Below are positions 24,575 to 32,893 of a DNA stretch of 64,000 bases, piece after piece. A model generated the notes under the pieces. It did no database searches. It saw only the letters and a list, made by a program, of their open reading frames with translations, and was not told the DNA's origin. Position 1 is the stretch's first letter, and each line of letters starts with the position of its first letter. The stretch is from Gelria sp. Kuro-4 (lineage in GTDB: Bacteria > Bacillota > DTU030 > DUMP01), in assembly GCF_019668485.1 (NCBI RefSeq), contig NZ_AP024619.1:929001-993000 (forward strand), in the 5' to 3' direction. The translations under genes and the position numbers were made by a program.

Positions 24575-25510
24575 TTGACGGAAATGGAACGGCCACGGGT
24601 GCTCGTCACCGAGCCCATCGATCCGGCGGGCGTTGCCGGCTTTCAGGAATACGCAGAGGTGAAACTGGCGTTTGACGCGGACCGGGCGGAGCTGCTCAAC
24701 ATCGTCGGGGATTACGATGCCCTGGTGGTGCGGGTGAAGCACAAGATCGACCGCGAGGTTATCGACCGCGGCGCGCGCCTTAAGGTCATTGCCATGAACG
24801 GCATCGGGCTGAACCACATCGATGTGAACTACGCCAAAGAAAAAGGGATCGCCGTTCTCAACGTACCGGATGCCTCCAACGACTCGGTGGCGGAGCTCAC
24901 CATCGGTCTGATGCTCAACCTGGCCCGGCGCATCAACCCAGCCTTTGCCTCGGTGCGGGAAGGCCAGTGGAATAAGCACGCCTTTATTGGCCATGAGCTC
25001 AAAGGAAAGACCCTGGGCATCATTGCCCTGGGGAAGATCGGTTCGCGTGTAGCGCACATCGCCCAGGCCATAGGCATGGATGTCATCGCCTTCGATCCTT
25101 TCCTTACGCCGCAGGCGGTGGCCGCCCTCAAGGTGGAGCTGGTCTCCCTACCGGATCTTCTCGGCCGCGCGGATGTGGTGAGCATCCACGCGCCCCTCAC
25201 CAAGGACACGTACCACCTCCTCGGTGCCGAGGAGCTGGCGCAGATGAAGGAAGGCGCCTTCCTGGTGAACGCCGGGCGCGGCGGCATTGTGGACGAAGAA
25301 GCCTTGTATGCGGCCGTCGCCTCCGGGCACCTGGGCGGCTTTGCCGGTGACGTGATGGAGACGGAGCCGCCGGGGAAGAACAAGCTCTTTGGGCTCCCCA
25401 ACGTGGTGGTGACCCCGCACATCGGTGGCAACACCCACGAGGCCCAGCGGCGCATCGGCCTTAGGCTGGCCGAAGAGATCAAGAAGATCATCGTCCCGGG
25501 CGCACGTTGA
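24575..25510 (+). CDS. D-3-phosphoglycerate-dehydrogenase-like 2-hydroxyacid dehydrogenase
   Basis: A 311-residue NAD-dependent dehydrogenase without the regulatory ACT domain of full-length SerA. Visible are MNGIGLNHIDVNYAKEKGI, the Rossmann loop ALGKIGSRVA (first Gly replaced by Ala), the catalytic Arg in NAGRGGIVDEE, the Glu in METEPPG and the His in TPHIGGNTHE. It starts at TTG 24575 with GGAGGG at 24563. The C-terminal third is copied, truncated, at 11366-11592. It may be a serine-pathway enzyme or a catabolic hydroxyacid dehydrogenase; the latter fits the neighbourhood. Confidence 0.9.
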   Translation: MTEMERPRVLVTEPIDPAGVAGFQEYAEVKLAFDADRAELLNIVGDYDALVVRVKHKIDREVIDRGARLKVIAMNGIGLNHIDVNYAKEKGIAVLNVPDASNDSVAELTIGLMLNLARRINPAFASVREGQWNKHAFIGHELKGKTLGIIALGKIGSRVAHIAQAIGMDVIAFDPFLTPQAVAALKVELVSLPDLLGRADVVSIHAPLTKDTYHLLGAEELAQMKEGAFLVNAGRGGIVDEEALYAAVASGHLGGFAGDVMETEPPGKNKLFGLPNVVVTPHIGGNTHEAQRRIGLRLAEEIKKIIVPGAR

Positions 25511-25620
25511 CTCCCCGCTGCAGCTGCGCCCAGGGAGCGAACAATAAGTGCCGGCAGCCCTGCCCAAAAAGACAGGGCAAAACTAAGCTGCGTGGTTGCC
25601 CCACCGAACCGGGTTCGGAC

Positions 25621-25660
25621 GCTCTCTAATCTGTTGCTGGCAGATTAGGGAGCATCTTAT
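25621..25660. terminator. Terminator hairpin shared by convergent genes
   Basis: GCTCTCTAATCTG (25621-25633) pairs with CAGATTAGGGAGC (25641-25653) with one G-T pair, followed on the plus strand by ATCTTATTT. On the minus strand it lies directly after the stop of the small hydrophobic peptide gene. Confidence 0.65.
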
Positions 25661-25746
25661 TTCCTCAGGTTAACGATGGAGATCACTGTGGATACCAGAG
25701 GCAGAACAGCTATTACAATCTGAGTAGTGTCTGACACCCGGACCAT
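25657..25746 (-). CDS. 29-residue hydrophobic peptide, type I toxin/holin-like
   Basis: The minus strand encodes a 29-residue peptide beginning MVRVSDTTQIVIAVLPL, with one predicted membrane helix and a basic Arg-Lys C terminus. The ATG is preceded by a very strong ribosome site (GGGGAGGTGAGG) and the stop is followed by a stable hairpin. This layout resembles the small membrane toxins of Firmicutes (holin-like family, TxpA/BsrG/YonT type), usually silenced by an antisense RNA. No antisense promoter could be proven by eye. It is below usual gene-calling length. Confidence 0.55.
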   Translation of the reverse strand: MVRVSDTTQIVIAVLPLVSTVISIVNLRK

Positions 25747-26003
25747 AGTGCCTCACCTCCCCTCGGGGCTAGTGGGATTTTCTTAAAGAAAAACGGCCCT
25801 CTACTGGTCCGTATATTTATTCGGCAATAACTGGCGGCCGAGGCTCTTTCCTTCCCTGGAGGTGTGGCACCCGGGTCTGCCGTTCTTGTGTGGAAACTAC
25901 TGCGATCGCGGCAGGTTTTCCGGCGCCGGTGTCGAAAAAAGTATTGTTGATGTTGCGTTATAGCCGTTGCCCCCGAAAAACTGCCGACAGGGGAGGTACC
26001 TAT

Positions 26004-26987
26004 ATGCCGAAAGTGTTTGTCACCCGCCGCATCCCCGAGCCGGGCCTGGCCATCTTGCGCCGGGCGGCGGAGGTTAAGGTCTGGGAGGAGGAGCTGCCGC
26101 CCCCGCGGGATGTACTCCTTAACGAAGTAGAAGACTGCGATGCTTTGGTGCCGCTCCTTACCGATCGCGTGGACGACGAACTCCTGGACCGCGCCCCGCA
26201 CCTTAAGGTGGTGGCCAACTACGCCGTCGGCTACGACAACATCGATGTTCCGGCCTGCACGGCCCGGGGCGTGCTCGTCACCAACACCCCGAGTGTGCTC
26301 ACCGAGACCACGGCCGACCTGGCCTTCGCCCTCATCCTGGCTGCCGGGCGGCGCCTCGTGGAGGCGGACAAGTTCCTGCGCGCCGGTAGGTGGCAGACCT
26401 GGGGGCCGACACTCCTTTTGGGGCAGGACGTCTACGGTGCTACCCTCGGCCTGGTGGGGCTGGGGCGGATCGGGGCGGCGGTGGCCCGGCGCGCCCGCGG
26501 CTTTAACATGCAAGTCATCTACCACAGCCGCCACCGCCAGGAGGGGCTGGAAAAAGAACTCGGGGCAGCGTATGCGTCCTTTGACGAGCTGCTGCACCGC
26601 TCGGATTTCATCAGCATCCACGTGCCGCTCACAGCTGCGACGCGCCACCTCTTCAACGCCGATGCCTTCGCCCGCATGAAGCCCACCGCTGTCCTCGTGA
26701 ATACGGCGCGCGGGCCGATCGTGGACGAGGCCGCCCTCTACGCCGCCCTAAAGACGGGGCGCATTGCTGCCGCCGGCCTGGACGTCATGGACCCGGAGCC
26801 GCCGCGGCGGGACAACCCGCTTTTAACCCTGGACAACGTCATCCTGCTGCCTCACATCGGCAGTGCCAGCGTGGCCACCCGTACCCGCATGGCCACTATG
26901 GCGGCGGAGAACGCGGCTGCCGCCCTGCGCGGCGAGCTTCCGCCCAACCTGGTGAACCGCGAGGTCTGGGACCGGCGCCGGGCATGA
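26004..26987 (+). CDS. Glyoxylate/hydroxypyruvate reductase-type D-2-hydroxyacid dehydrogenase
   Basis: A 327-residue enzyme starting [18 protein letters not shown], typical of GyaR/GhrB-like reductases. It has [18 protein letters not shown], the nucleotide loop [27 protein letters not shown] (Arg), MDPEPP (Glu) and LPHIGSAS (His). The region after GxGxxG reads YHSRHRQ, with basic residues that favour NADPH. ATG 26004 has GGGAGG at 25991-25996; the longer in-frame extension upstream is not family-like. It has its own terminator and seems monocistronic. Confidence 0.92.
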   Translation: MPKVFVTRRIPEPGLAILRRAAEVKVWEEELPPPRDVLLNEVEDCDALVPLLTDRVDDELLDRAPHLKVVANYAVGYDNIDVPACTARGVLVTNTPSVLTETTADLAFALILAAGRRLVEADKFLRAGRWQTWGPTLLLGQDVYGATLGLVGLGRIGAAVARRARGFNMQVIYHSRHRQEGLEKELGAAYASFDELLHRSDFISIHVPLTAATRHLFNADAFARMKPTAVLVNTARGPIVDEAALYAALKTGRIAAAGLDVMDPEPPRRDNPLLTLDNVILLPHIGSASVATRTRMATMAAENAAAALRGELPPNLVNREVWDRRRA

Positions 26988-27006
26988 ATTCCCCGACACG
27001 AATAAG

Positions 27007-27033
27007 CCCCTGCAGTTCGCTGCAGGGGTTTTT
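27007..27033 (+). terminator. Rho-independent terminator with TTCG tetraloop
   Basis: CCCCTGCAG (27007-27015), TTCG loop, CTGCAGGGG (27020-27028), then TTTTTATT. It ends the hydroxyacid dehydrogenase gene and faces the toxin-antitoxin pair on the other strand. Confidence 0.92.
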
Positions 27034-27039
27034 ATTCTC

Positions 27040-27300
27040 TTACGGCTTGTGCAACACTGTATCGTGTAGTCCACACGTACGCAAGATGATCCGATCCTCT
27101 CGCCGGTGGAAGGTGAAGCGGAGGGCGGCGGAAGCACGCGCTTCCCAAATGTCCTTGGTTCCTTGTACGCGCTTGGTGTGCAACGACGGGTGGTATGGGT
27201 CAGTCGCGAAAAGCTTGAGCGCCCGATAAAGAAGCGCCCTGTGTGGTTCGGTCAGCTTCTTGTATTGCCGCTTAAAACGCTCGGTACGCTCGAACTTCAT
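27040..27300 (-). CDS. RelE/ParE-superfamily toxin
   Basis: An 86-residue basic protein: RFKRQYKKLTEPHRALLYRAL, then VQGTKDIWEARASAALRFTFHR and RIILRTCGLHDTVLHKP. The pattern (basic N-terminal helix pair, then a four-strand sheet ending with a Cys-Gly-x-His-Asp stretch) matches RelE/YafQ-like ribosome-dependent mRNA interferases or ParE-like relatives. It overlaps the antitoxin stop by 4 bp, with the antitoxin first, the normal order for type II modules. Confidence 0.82.
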   Translation of the reverse strand: MKFERTERFKRQYKKLTEPHRALLYRALKLFATDPYHPSLHTKRVQGTKDIWEARASAALRFTFHRREDRIILRTCGLHDTVLHKP

Positions 27301-27578
27301 TTCTCCAGATCCTCAAGCAGTTCCTTCATGCTATCGAAGGACTTGGTTTTTCCCTGTTCGATTTCCTGCTGTGCTTCTTGCTCTCCTTTCTGCCACTCCT
27401 CCGTCCAAAACCAGGCTTGATCGGCTGGTACTAGTTTCATAGGCACCAGGACGAGACGATTATCCTCTACTGCCACCTGCAGGATATCTCCTTCTTTAAT
27501 GCCCAGGTATTTCTTGGCTTGACTCAGGCTGACGAGGCCGCGCTTTTGCACCACTACATTACCAATAACCTTTTCCAC
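27297..27578 (-). CDS. AbrB/SpoVT-type antitoxin
   Basis: A 93-residue protein. Residues about 1-48 form a swapped-hairpin AbrB domain (VVVQKRGLVSLSQAKKYLGIKEGDILQVAVE). An acidic, helical tail of about 40 residues (EEWQKGEQEAQQEIEQ) would wrap and neutralise the toxin. GTG 27578 is chosen because GAAAGGAGG lies 7 bases upstream. It probably represses its own promoter in the 27579-27803 gap. Confidence 0.82.
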   Translation of the reverse strand: MEKVIGNVVVQKRGLVSLSQAKKYLGIKEGDILQVAVEDNRLVLVPMKLVPADQAWFWTEEWQKGEQEAQQEIEQGKTKSFDSMKELLEDLEK

Positions 27579-27803
27579 TGCAAAGCCTCCTTTCAGCATT
27601 ACTGTTCTACGGTAATTATAGATGTAACCGAGAAGTTGTGTCAATTTCAGGCCGGCGCATAAGTTTAATGGAAGCCTAATACACATGAGAAGGAAAACAG
27701 AAAAGAAGGTAGAAGAAGGAAAATAATGATAAGTGCGACAGAAAGGAGGTGAAGGGGTACAGAGGGAGTCGCAACGGCGCAAAACAGCTGAGGAGGGGAG
27801 AGC

Positions 27804-29108
27804 ATGGTCAAACCGAAGGTAGCGGTGGTCAAGGCGGAAGGCGTTAAGGGTAACGCCGAGTTCATGGGCGGGAAATTCGTGCGCTACGCCGAGGACGTGG
27901 CGGCCATCCGCGCGGCGGTGAAGAAAGCTGTAGAGCTGTCCATCGGCAGCCTGGACGCTATCATCAAGCCGGGCGACCGGGTGCTGATCAAGCCGAACCT
28001 GGCCTTCCAGGCGCCGCCGGAGAGCTTCGCCGTGGTGGACCCGCGCACGGTGGAGGCGGTAACGGCTTACGTTAAGGAGGATTCCAAGGCCGGCGAGGTG
28101 TGGGTGGGCGACAATCCCTCGCTGGGCAAGCACGTGGGCAAAGCCAAACCGGCCTTCCAGGTTTCCGGCATGGAAGAGGCGGCCTGGCGCGGCGGCGCCG
28201 ACAAGGTGATCTACTTCGACGAGACGGCCACCGTGGTGGTGGACATCCCCGAGGCCAAGGTATTTAAGCGGGCCGAGGTGTTCCGGCCCTTCCTAGAGGC
28301 CGACGTGGTCATCAACCTCCCCAAGATGAAGGTGCACCTGGCGGGTACGGTGACGCTGGGCCTTAAGAACTGGAACGGCATCATCCCCAACCGCCATCCC
28401 AGCGGCCAGCAGCAGGGGGCGCACCGCATCGACCTGGGTCAGAAGTTCGCCGACCTCTACCGGGTGCGTAAGGCGGACCTAACCATCATCGACGGCATCA
28501 TCGGCATGGAGGGCCAGGGGCCGCACGCCGGCACGCCGGTGGAGATGAACCTTATCATCGCGGGGCAGGATACGGTGGCGGTGGACGCTGTGACCAGCTA
28601 CATCATGGGCTTTGAGCCGGTGGAGATTCCCGCCGTGCGCATCGCGGCCGGCGAGGGGCTGGGCGTGGCGGACCTTAGCGCCATCGAAGTGGTGGGCGAG
28701 TGCAGGGACGAGGTGCGCCGCAGCTTCAAGCGGCCCAACGACAACCCGGTGGGCATGTACCCCGGCCTGACGGTGATCGTGCAGCAGACCTGCAGCGGCT
28801 GCTACGCCAACATCCGCGGGGCGCTGGACAGCTTTAAGAACAGCGGCATCGACGTGCCGGCCTTCGTGGCGAAGAAGGGTGAGTGCGTTTTCATCGCCGG
28901 CGGCGTGCCGGACTTCGACCCGGCCTACGCCGAGGGCAAGAACCTCTTCGTTTGCGGCGACTGCTGGCAGTACTTTCCCTCCCGGGACAAGGTGGAAGAA
29001 GCCATGTCCCTGGCCAAACGCTGCTACACCTACCCCGGCTGCGCGCCGGTCTACATCTTTTCCCAGCTCAACACCGATCTCCAGGCCCTGGCGCGTGACG
29101 AAAAGTAG
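27804..29108 (+). CDS. DUF362-domain protein
   Basis: A 434-residue cytosolic protein of the DUF362 family, with IKPGDRVLIKPNLAF, VVINLPKMKVH, LGLKNWNGIIPNRHP and DTVAVDAVTSYIMGF. A C-terminal segment is rich in cysteine (CSGCYANIRGAL, VCGDCW, CYTYPGCAP) and may bind metal or an Fe-S cluster, though it is not a classical 2[4Fe-4S] ferredoxin repeat. The family has no established reaction; members often neighbour hydroxyacid or LarA-type genes. ATG 27804 follows GAGGAGGGG. A terminator at 29127 closes the unit. Confidence 0.85.
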   Translation: MVKPKVAVVKAEGVKGNAEFMGGKFVRYAEDVAAIRAAVKKAVELSIGSLDAIIKPGDRVLIKPNLAFQAPPESFAVVDPRTVEAVTAYVKEDSKAGEVWVGDNPSLGKHVGKAKPAFQVSGMEEAAWRGGADKVIYFDETATVVVDIPEAKVFKRAEVFRPFLEADVVINLPKMKVHLAGTVTLGLKNWNGIIPNRHPSGQQQGAHRIDLGQKFADLYRVRKADLTIIDGIIGMEGQGPHAGTPVEMNLIIAGQDTVAVDAVTSYIMGFEPVEIPAVRIAAGEGLGVADLSAIEVVGECRDEVRRSFKRPNDNPVGMYPGLTVIVQQTCSGCYANIRGALDSFKNSGIDVPAFVAKKGECVFIAGGVPDFDPAYAEGKNLFVCGDCWQYFPSRDKVEEAMSLAKRCYTYPGCAPVYIFSQLNTDLQALARDEK

Positions 29109-29126
29109 CTGTCTTCGCGTGCCCTC

Positions 29127-29152
29127 AGCCCGGCGTCGCCCGGGCTTTCTTT
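29127..29152 (+). terminator. Rho-independent terminator
   Basis: AGCCCGG (29127-29133) pairs with CCGGGCT (29140-29146), followed by TTCTTTTT. It closes the DUF362 gene. Confidence 0.82.
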
Positions 29153-29282
29153 TTGCCCCAGGTGGCGGGTTAAACCGGGCGGTCGTGCGCCCCAGAACCG
29201 CCGGTGGCAAGGGTACCGCCGGGCATGATAAAACTGCGCAGGAAAAACGGCGATCCGAGGAGAATATGAAAGAGAACTTCAG

Positions 29283-30755
29283 ATGCTGAAAGAGGGGATC
29301 GGTGTGGAAGGAGCAGAGCGGGTGAAATTTTTCGCCGCCTTGCCCCCGGAAGGCGACTCGAGCGGCCTGCGCGCTGCGATCCGCTCCCTGGTGGTGCGTT
29401 CCGGCGCTAAGGTGGTGGCCCTGGACGACGACCCCACCGGGGTACAGACGGTACACGGCGTGCGCGTGTACACCGTTTGGGACGACGCTACGGCGGAGGA
29501 GTTGGTGCGGGAGGAGGAGCCCCTGGCCTTCATCCTTACCAACTCCCGCAGCCTGGCTGCTTCCGCTGCCAGGGCGGTGAACGAGGCGGTGGGGACCGCC
29601 GTGCTGCAGGCAGCGCGGCGCCGGGGGCGGCCGGTGGTGTTCTTGAGCCGTAGCGATTCCACCCTGCGCGGCCACTACCCGCTCGAGGTTCTCACGCTGG
29701 CCGGCCTCTGGGAAGCGGCCTACGACCGCCGCCTGGCCGGTCACCTCCTGGTGCCGGCCTTTCCCGAGGGGGAGCGCTACACGGTGGGCGACATCCACTA
29801 CGTGGGCGAGGGCGAGCGGGTGTTCCCCGCCGGCGAGACGGAGTTTGCCCGCGACCCAGCTTTCGGGTACAAGAGCTCAGACCTTAAGGCGTGGGTGGAG
29901 GAAAAAAGCGGCGGCTTCTGGCGCCGGGAAGACGTGTTTTCCGTGCCGCTCACGGCGGTGCGGGGCGGAGGCCCGGACAAGGTAGCCGAATACCTGGACG
30001 GCGTGCGCCGCGGCCAGCCGGTGGTGGTGAACGCCGTAAGCTATGCAGACCTGGACATCATCGTGCGCGGCCTGCTGGCAGTGGAGGAGGGCGGGAAGCA
30101 CTTCCTTTACCGCACGGCGGCGGCCTTTGCCAAGGTGCGCGGCGGGATCACCGACCGGCCCCTTCTGGGGGCGGCTGATCTCTTCCTCCCCGGCGCGGAA
30201 GGGAGCGGCGGCCTGGTGGTCGTGGGCTCCCACGTGGAGCGGACGAACCGCCAGCTTGCGGTGCTACGCGCAGCGGGTTATCCCGTCCACGAGCTCCGTG
30301 CCGCCCGGCTGCTTCTTCCCGAAGAGCGCGCGGCGGAGCTTGCCCGCGTCGCCGCGCTCCTTGAGCAAGAACTGGGGTACGGGCGCGTGGCGGTAGTGGC
30401 GACGAGCCGCACGGTGCTCGGCGGGGCCGGCGTAGAGGAAGGACTGGCCCTCAGCCGTAGCATCTCCCGTGCCTTGGCTGCTCTGGTGGGATGCATCAAG
30501 GTGACCCCGCGCTTCATTGTGGCCAAGGGCGGTATCACGTCCAGCGACATTGCCACCCAGGGCCTTGGCGTGCGGAGGGCCCTTGTACTGGGGCAAATCC
30601 GGCCCGGCGTGCCGGTGTGGCGCCTGGGCGAGGAGGCGCGCTTCCCCGGCCTGCCTTATGTCGTGTTTCCCGGTAATGTGGGCACGGACCGGACGCTCCT
30701 TGAGGTGGTGGAAACCCTGGCGGCGCCCGGGCCGCAGCCGGGGGCCGGAGCGTGA
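29283..30755 (+). CDS. Four-carbon acid sugar kinase family (DUF1537/OtnK-like)
   Basis: A 490-residue kinase. The N-terminal domain carries ALDDDPTGVQTVHG and LSRSDSTLRGHYP, which bind the acid sugar; the C-terminal nucleotide domain has FIVAKGGITSSDIATQGLG and VVFPGNVG. The family phosphorylates threonate, erythronate or related acids. GTG 29304, preceded by AGAGGGG, is an alternative start 7 codons in. The usual partner genes (PdxA2-type dehydrogenase, class II aldolase) are absent; instead a DUF362 gene precedes and an IclR regulator is coupled to its end. Confidence 0.9.
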   Translation: MLKEGIGVEGAERVKFFAALPPEGDSSGLRAAIRSLVVRSGAKVVALDDDPTGVQTVHGVRVYTVWDDATAEELVREEEPLAFILTNSRSLAASAARAVNEAVGTAVLQAARRRGRPVVFLSRSDSTLRGHYPLEVLTLAGLWEAAYDRRLAGHLLVPAFPEGERYTVGDIHYVGEGERVFPAGETEFARDPAFGYKSSDLKAWVEEKSGGFWRREDVFSVPLTAVRGGGPDKVAEYLDGVRRGQPVVVNAVSYADLDIIVRGLLAVEEGGKHFLYRTAAAFAKVRGGITDRPLLGAADLFLPGAEGSGGLVVVGSHVERTNRQLAVLRAAGYPVHELRAARLLLPEERAAELARVAALLEQELGYGRVAVVATSRTVLGGAGVEEGLALSRSISRALAALVGCIKVTPRFIVAKGGITSSDIATQGLGVRRALVLGQIRPGVPVWRLGEEARFPGLPYVVFPGNVGTDRTLLEVVETLAAPGPQPGAGA

Positions 30756-30775
30756 GCCGGGAAGGAGCGGGGTTC

Positions 30776-31531
30776 GTGATGCAGTCCGTGGACCGGGCGC
30801 TGGCCATTCTGCTCGTTCTGGCCCGAGGCCCGGAGGCGGGCCTGCCCCTGGCGGAGATCAGCCGCGCACTGGGGCTTAACCAGAGCACCTGCCACCATCT
30901 CCTGGCCACCTTGAAGGCCCGCCGCTTTGTGGAGCAGGACCCGGTGAGCCGCCGCTACCGGCTGGGCATCAAGGCGGTGGAGGTGGGGCAGGCGGCCGTA
31001 CAGCAGGTGGACTTGGCCCGGGTGGCGCTGCCGCACATGGAGCAGCTCATGCGCGCAGCGCAGGAGAACGTGAACCTGGTGATCCTGGAAGACGACAGCG
31101 CCGTTTACGTGGCCCAGGTGCCGTGCGACCGCACGGTGCGTATGTTCACCCGTATCGGCGAGCGGGCGCCGCTCCACTGCACCGGCGTGGGCAAGGTGCT
31201 CCTGGCGTACCTGCCGGCGGCGGAGCGGGCCGACATCCTGGCGCGCACCGGCCTCAAGCGCTTTACGCCGGCTACCATCTGCGACCCCGCCGCCCTGGCG
31301 GCGGAGCTGGAAAAGGTGAAGGCCCAGGGCTATGCCCTGGACCGGGAGGAAAGGGAGCGGGATGTGGCCTGCCTGGCGGCGCCGGTGCGGGACTACCGCG
31401 GCCGGGTGGTGGCGGCGCTCAGCGTCTCGGCGCCGGCCTCCCGCCTGGGCCCGGCACGCCAGGCAGAGATTCTCCCTCGGCTGCTGGAGAAGGCGGCCGC
31501 CATCGCGCGCGATTTAGGCTGGAATGGGTGA
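30776..31531 (+). CDS. IclR-family transcriptional regulator
   Basis: A roughly 251-residue regulator. The N-terminal winged helix spans MQSVDRALAILLVLARG to SRALGLNQSTCHHLLATLKA. The C-terminal effector domain has TRIGERAPLHCTGVGKVLLAYL and ALDREERERDVACLAAPV, both family hallmarks. I prefer GTG 30776 because AAGGAG at 30762-30767 fits it; an upstream GTG at 30752 overlaps the kinase stop and is also possible. It likely controls the kinase gene it is coupled to. A T run after its stop suggests termination against the convergent hydF gene. Confidence 0.9.
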   Translation: MMQSVDRALAILLVLARGPEAGLPLAEISRALGLNQSTCHHLLATLKARRFVEQDPVSRRYRLGIKAVEVGQAAVQQVDLARVALPHMEQLMRAAQENVNLVILEDDSAVYVAQVPCDRTVRMFTRIGERAPLHCTGVGKVLLAYLPAAERADILARTGLKRFTPATICDPAALAAELEKVKAQGYALDREERERDVACLAAPVRDYRGRVVAALSVSAPASRLGPARQAEILPRLLEKAAAIARDLGWNG

Positions 31532-31555
31532 CCGGGCCTGTCCCCGTTCCTTTTT

Positions 31556-32824
31556 TTAAGCGCCGGCGGCGGCTGCCGCTGGGAGGGGCGGGACCAGGTG
31601 GGCCAGCCCCAAGGGGGCCAGGGTGCGGGGCAGGATGCCCTGGGCATAGGCCAGGAAAACGCCGTAGTTCACCGTGGGCACGCCGGCGGCCAGAGCGCGG
31701 GCCTGGCGGGTGATCATCTCGCGCCGGTTGATCATGCACCCGCCGCAGTGGATGAGCAGGCGGTAGCTGGCCAGGTCCTCGGGGAAGTCGCTGCCGGCGT
31801 ACCAGGTGAAACTGAGCTTGGCGCCGACGATCCGCTCCAGCGCCCGCGGGATCTTGACGCGCCCGATGTCGTCGCCGATGGGGTGGTGGGTGCAGGCCTC
31901 GGCGATGAGTACCCGGTCGCCCGGCCTAAGATTGGGGATGGCGGCCACACCGGCCACCAGGCCGGCGATGTCGCCCTTGTAGCGGGCGAAGAGGATGGAG
32001 AAAGAAGTGAGCGGCACGCTGGGCGGCACCGCAGCGGCCACCAGGGGAAAGGCCTGGGAGTCCGTCACCACCAGCGCGGGTGGAGCCTTAAGGCCGGCCA
32101 GGGCGGCGGCCAGCCCATCTTCCTTTACCACTACGGCGTGGGCATCATGGTCGAGGATGTCCCGCAGCGTCTGTACCTGGGGGAGAATGAGCCGCCCGGC
32201 TGGGGCCTCAATGTCGCAGGGGGTGACGAGCACCACCGTTTGACCCGGTGCGATCAAGTCGCCCAGGATGGTCTCCCTGCGCGCTTCCCGGGGGGCGACC
32301 TCCTTAATGCGGCCCCGCAGCTCCTCGATGCCGGCGCCGGTGCAGGCGCTCACCAGCCAGGTTTCTCCGGGAAGGGCCGGCGGGGCGGCAGCCTTACCGG
32401 CTGGAGTAGAAGGGACGAGATCCTGCTTGTTAAGGACGATAAGGTAAGGGATCTTTTCCTGCTGGAAGTGCCGGACGAGGTCCCTTTCTTCCCGGCCGGG
32501 TTCGCGCCCGGCCTCCAACACCAGGAGGGCCAGGTCGACTTTGGTGAGCACCTTCTTGGCGGCCGCCACGCGCTGGCCTCCCAGGCGGCCCACGTCGTCC
32601 AGGCCCGGAGTATCGATAAAGACCACCGGGCCCAGGGGCTGCAGCTCCATGGGCTTGTACACCGGGTCGGTGGTGGTGCCGGGGGTTTCCGAGACAATGG
32701 CCACCTGCTGCCCGGTGAGGGCGTTGATGAGGCTGGATTTGCCGGCGTTGCGCCGGCCGAAGAGGCCGATGTGCAGGCGTATCCCGCGCGGCGCCGTGCT
32801 AAAAGCAGGTTCTTCGAAAGCCAC
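31556..32824 (-). CDS. hydF: [FeFe]-hydrogenase maturation GTPase HydF
   Basis: A 422-residue scaffold protein on which the 2Fe subcluster is assembled before transfer to hydrogenase. The GTPase domain has G1 GRRNAGKSS, G3 DTPGLDD and G4 NKQD; a dimerisation domain follows. The C-terminal cluster domain has the CTHH and HCGGCM ligands expected for HydF (C-x-H...C-x-x-C). GTG 32824 is chosen, with AAAGGAGG upstream. hydE and a TM1266-type gene lie before it in the same direction. Confidence 0.95.
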   Translation of the reverse strand: MAFEEPAFSTAPRGIRLHIGLFGRRNAGKSSLINALTGQQVAIVSETPGTTTDPVYKPMELQPLGPVVFIDTPGLDDVGRLGGQRVAAAKKVLTKVDLALLVLEAGREPGREERDLVRHFQQEKIPYLIVLNKQDLVPSTPAGKAAAPPALPGETWLVSACTGAGIEELRGRIKEVAPREARRETILGDLIAPGQTVVLVTPCDIEAPAGRLILPQVQTLRDILDHDAHAVVVKEDGLAAALAGLKAPPALVVTDSQAFPLVAAAVPPSVPLTSFSILFARYKGDIAGLVAGVAAIPNLRPGDRVLIAEACTHHPIGDDIGRVKIPRALERIVGAKLSFTWYAGSDFPEDLASYRLLIHCGGCMINRREMITRQARALAAGVPTVNYGVFLAYAQGILPRTLAPLGLAHLVPPLPAAAAAGA

Positions 32825-32893
32825 AACTATACCTCCTTTCGATCGGGGACGGGTTCTCCCTGAGGACAGGTCGGGCCCTCGTTTATCGCACAT

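Noticed and set aside
25713-26648. Minus-strand 311-codon frame
   Set aside because: Shadow of the hydroxyacid dehydrogenase at 26004-26987; composition rich in His/Arg/Gly as in antisense frames.
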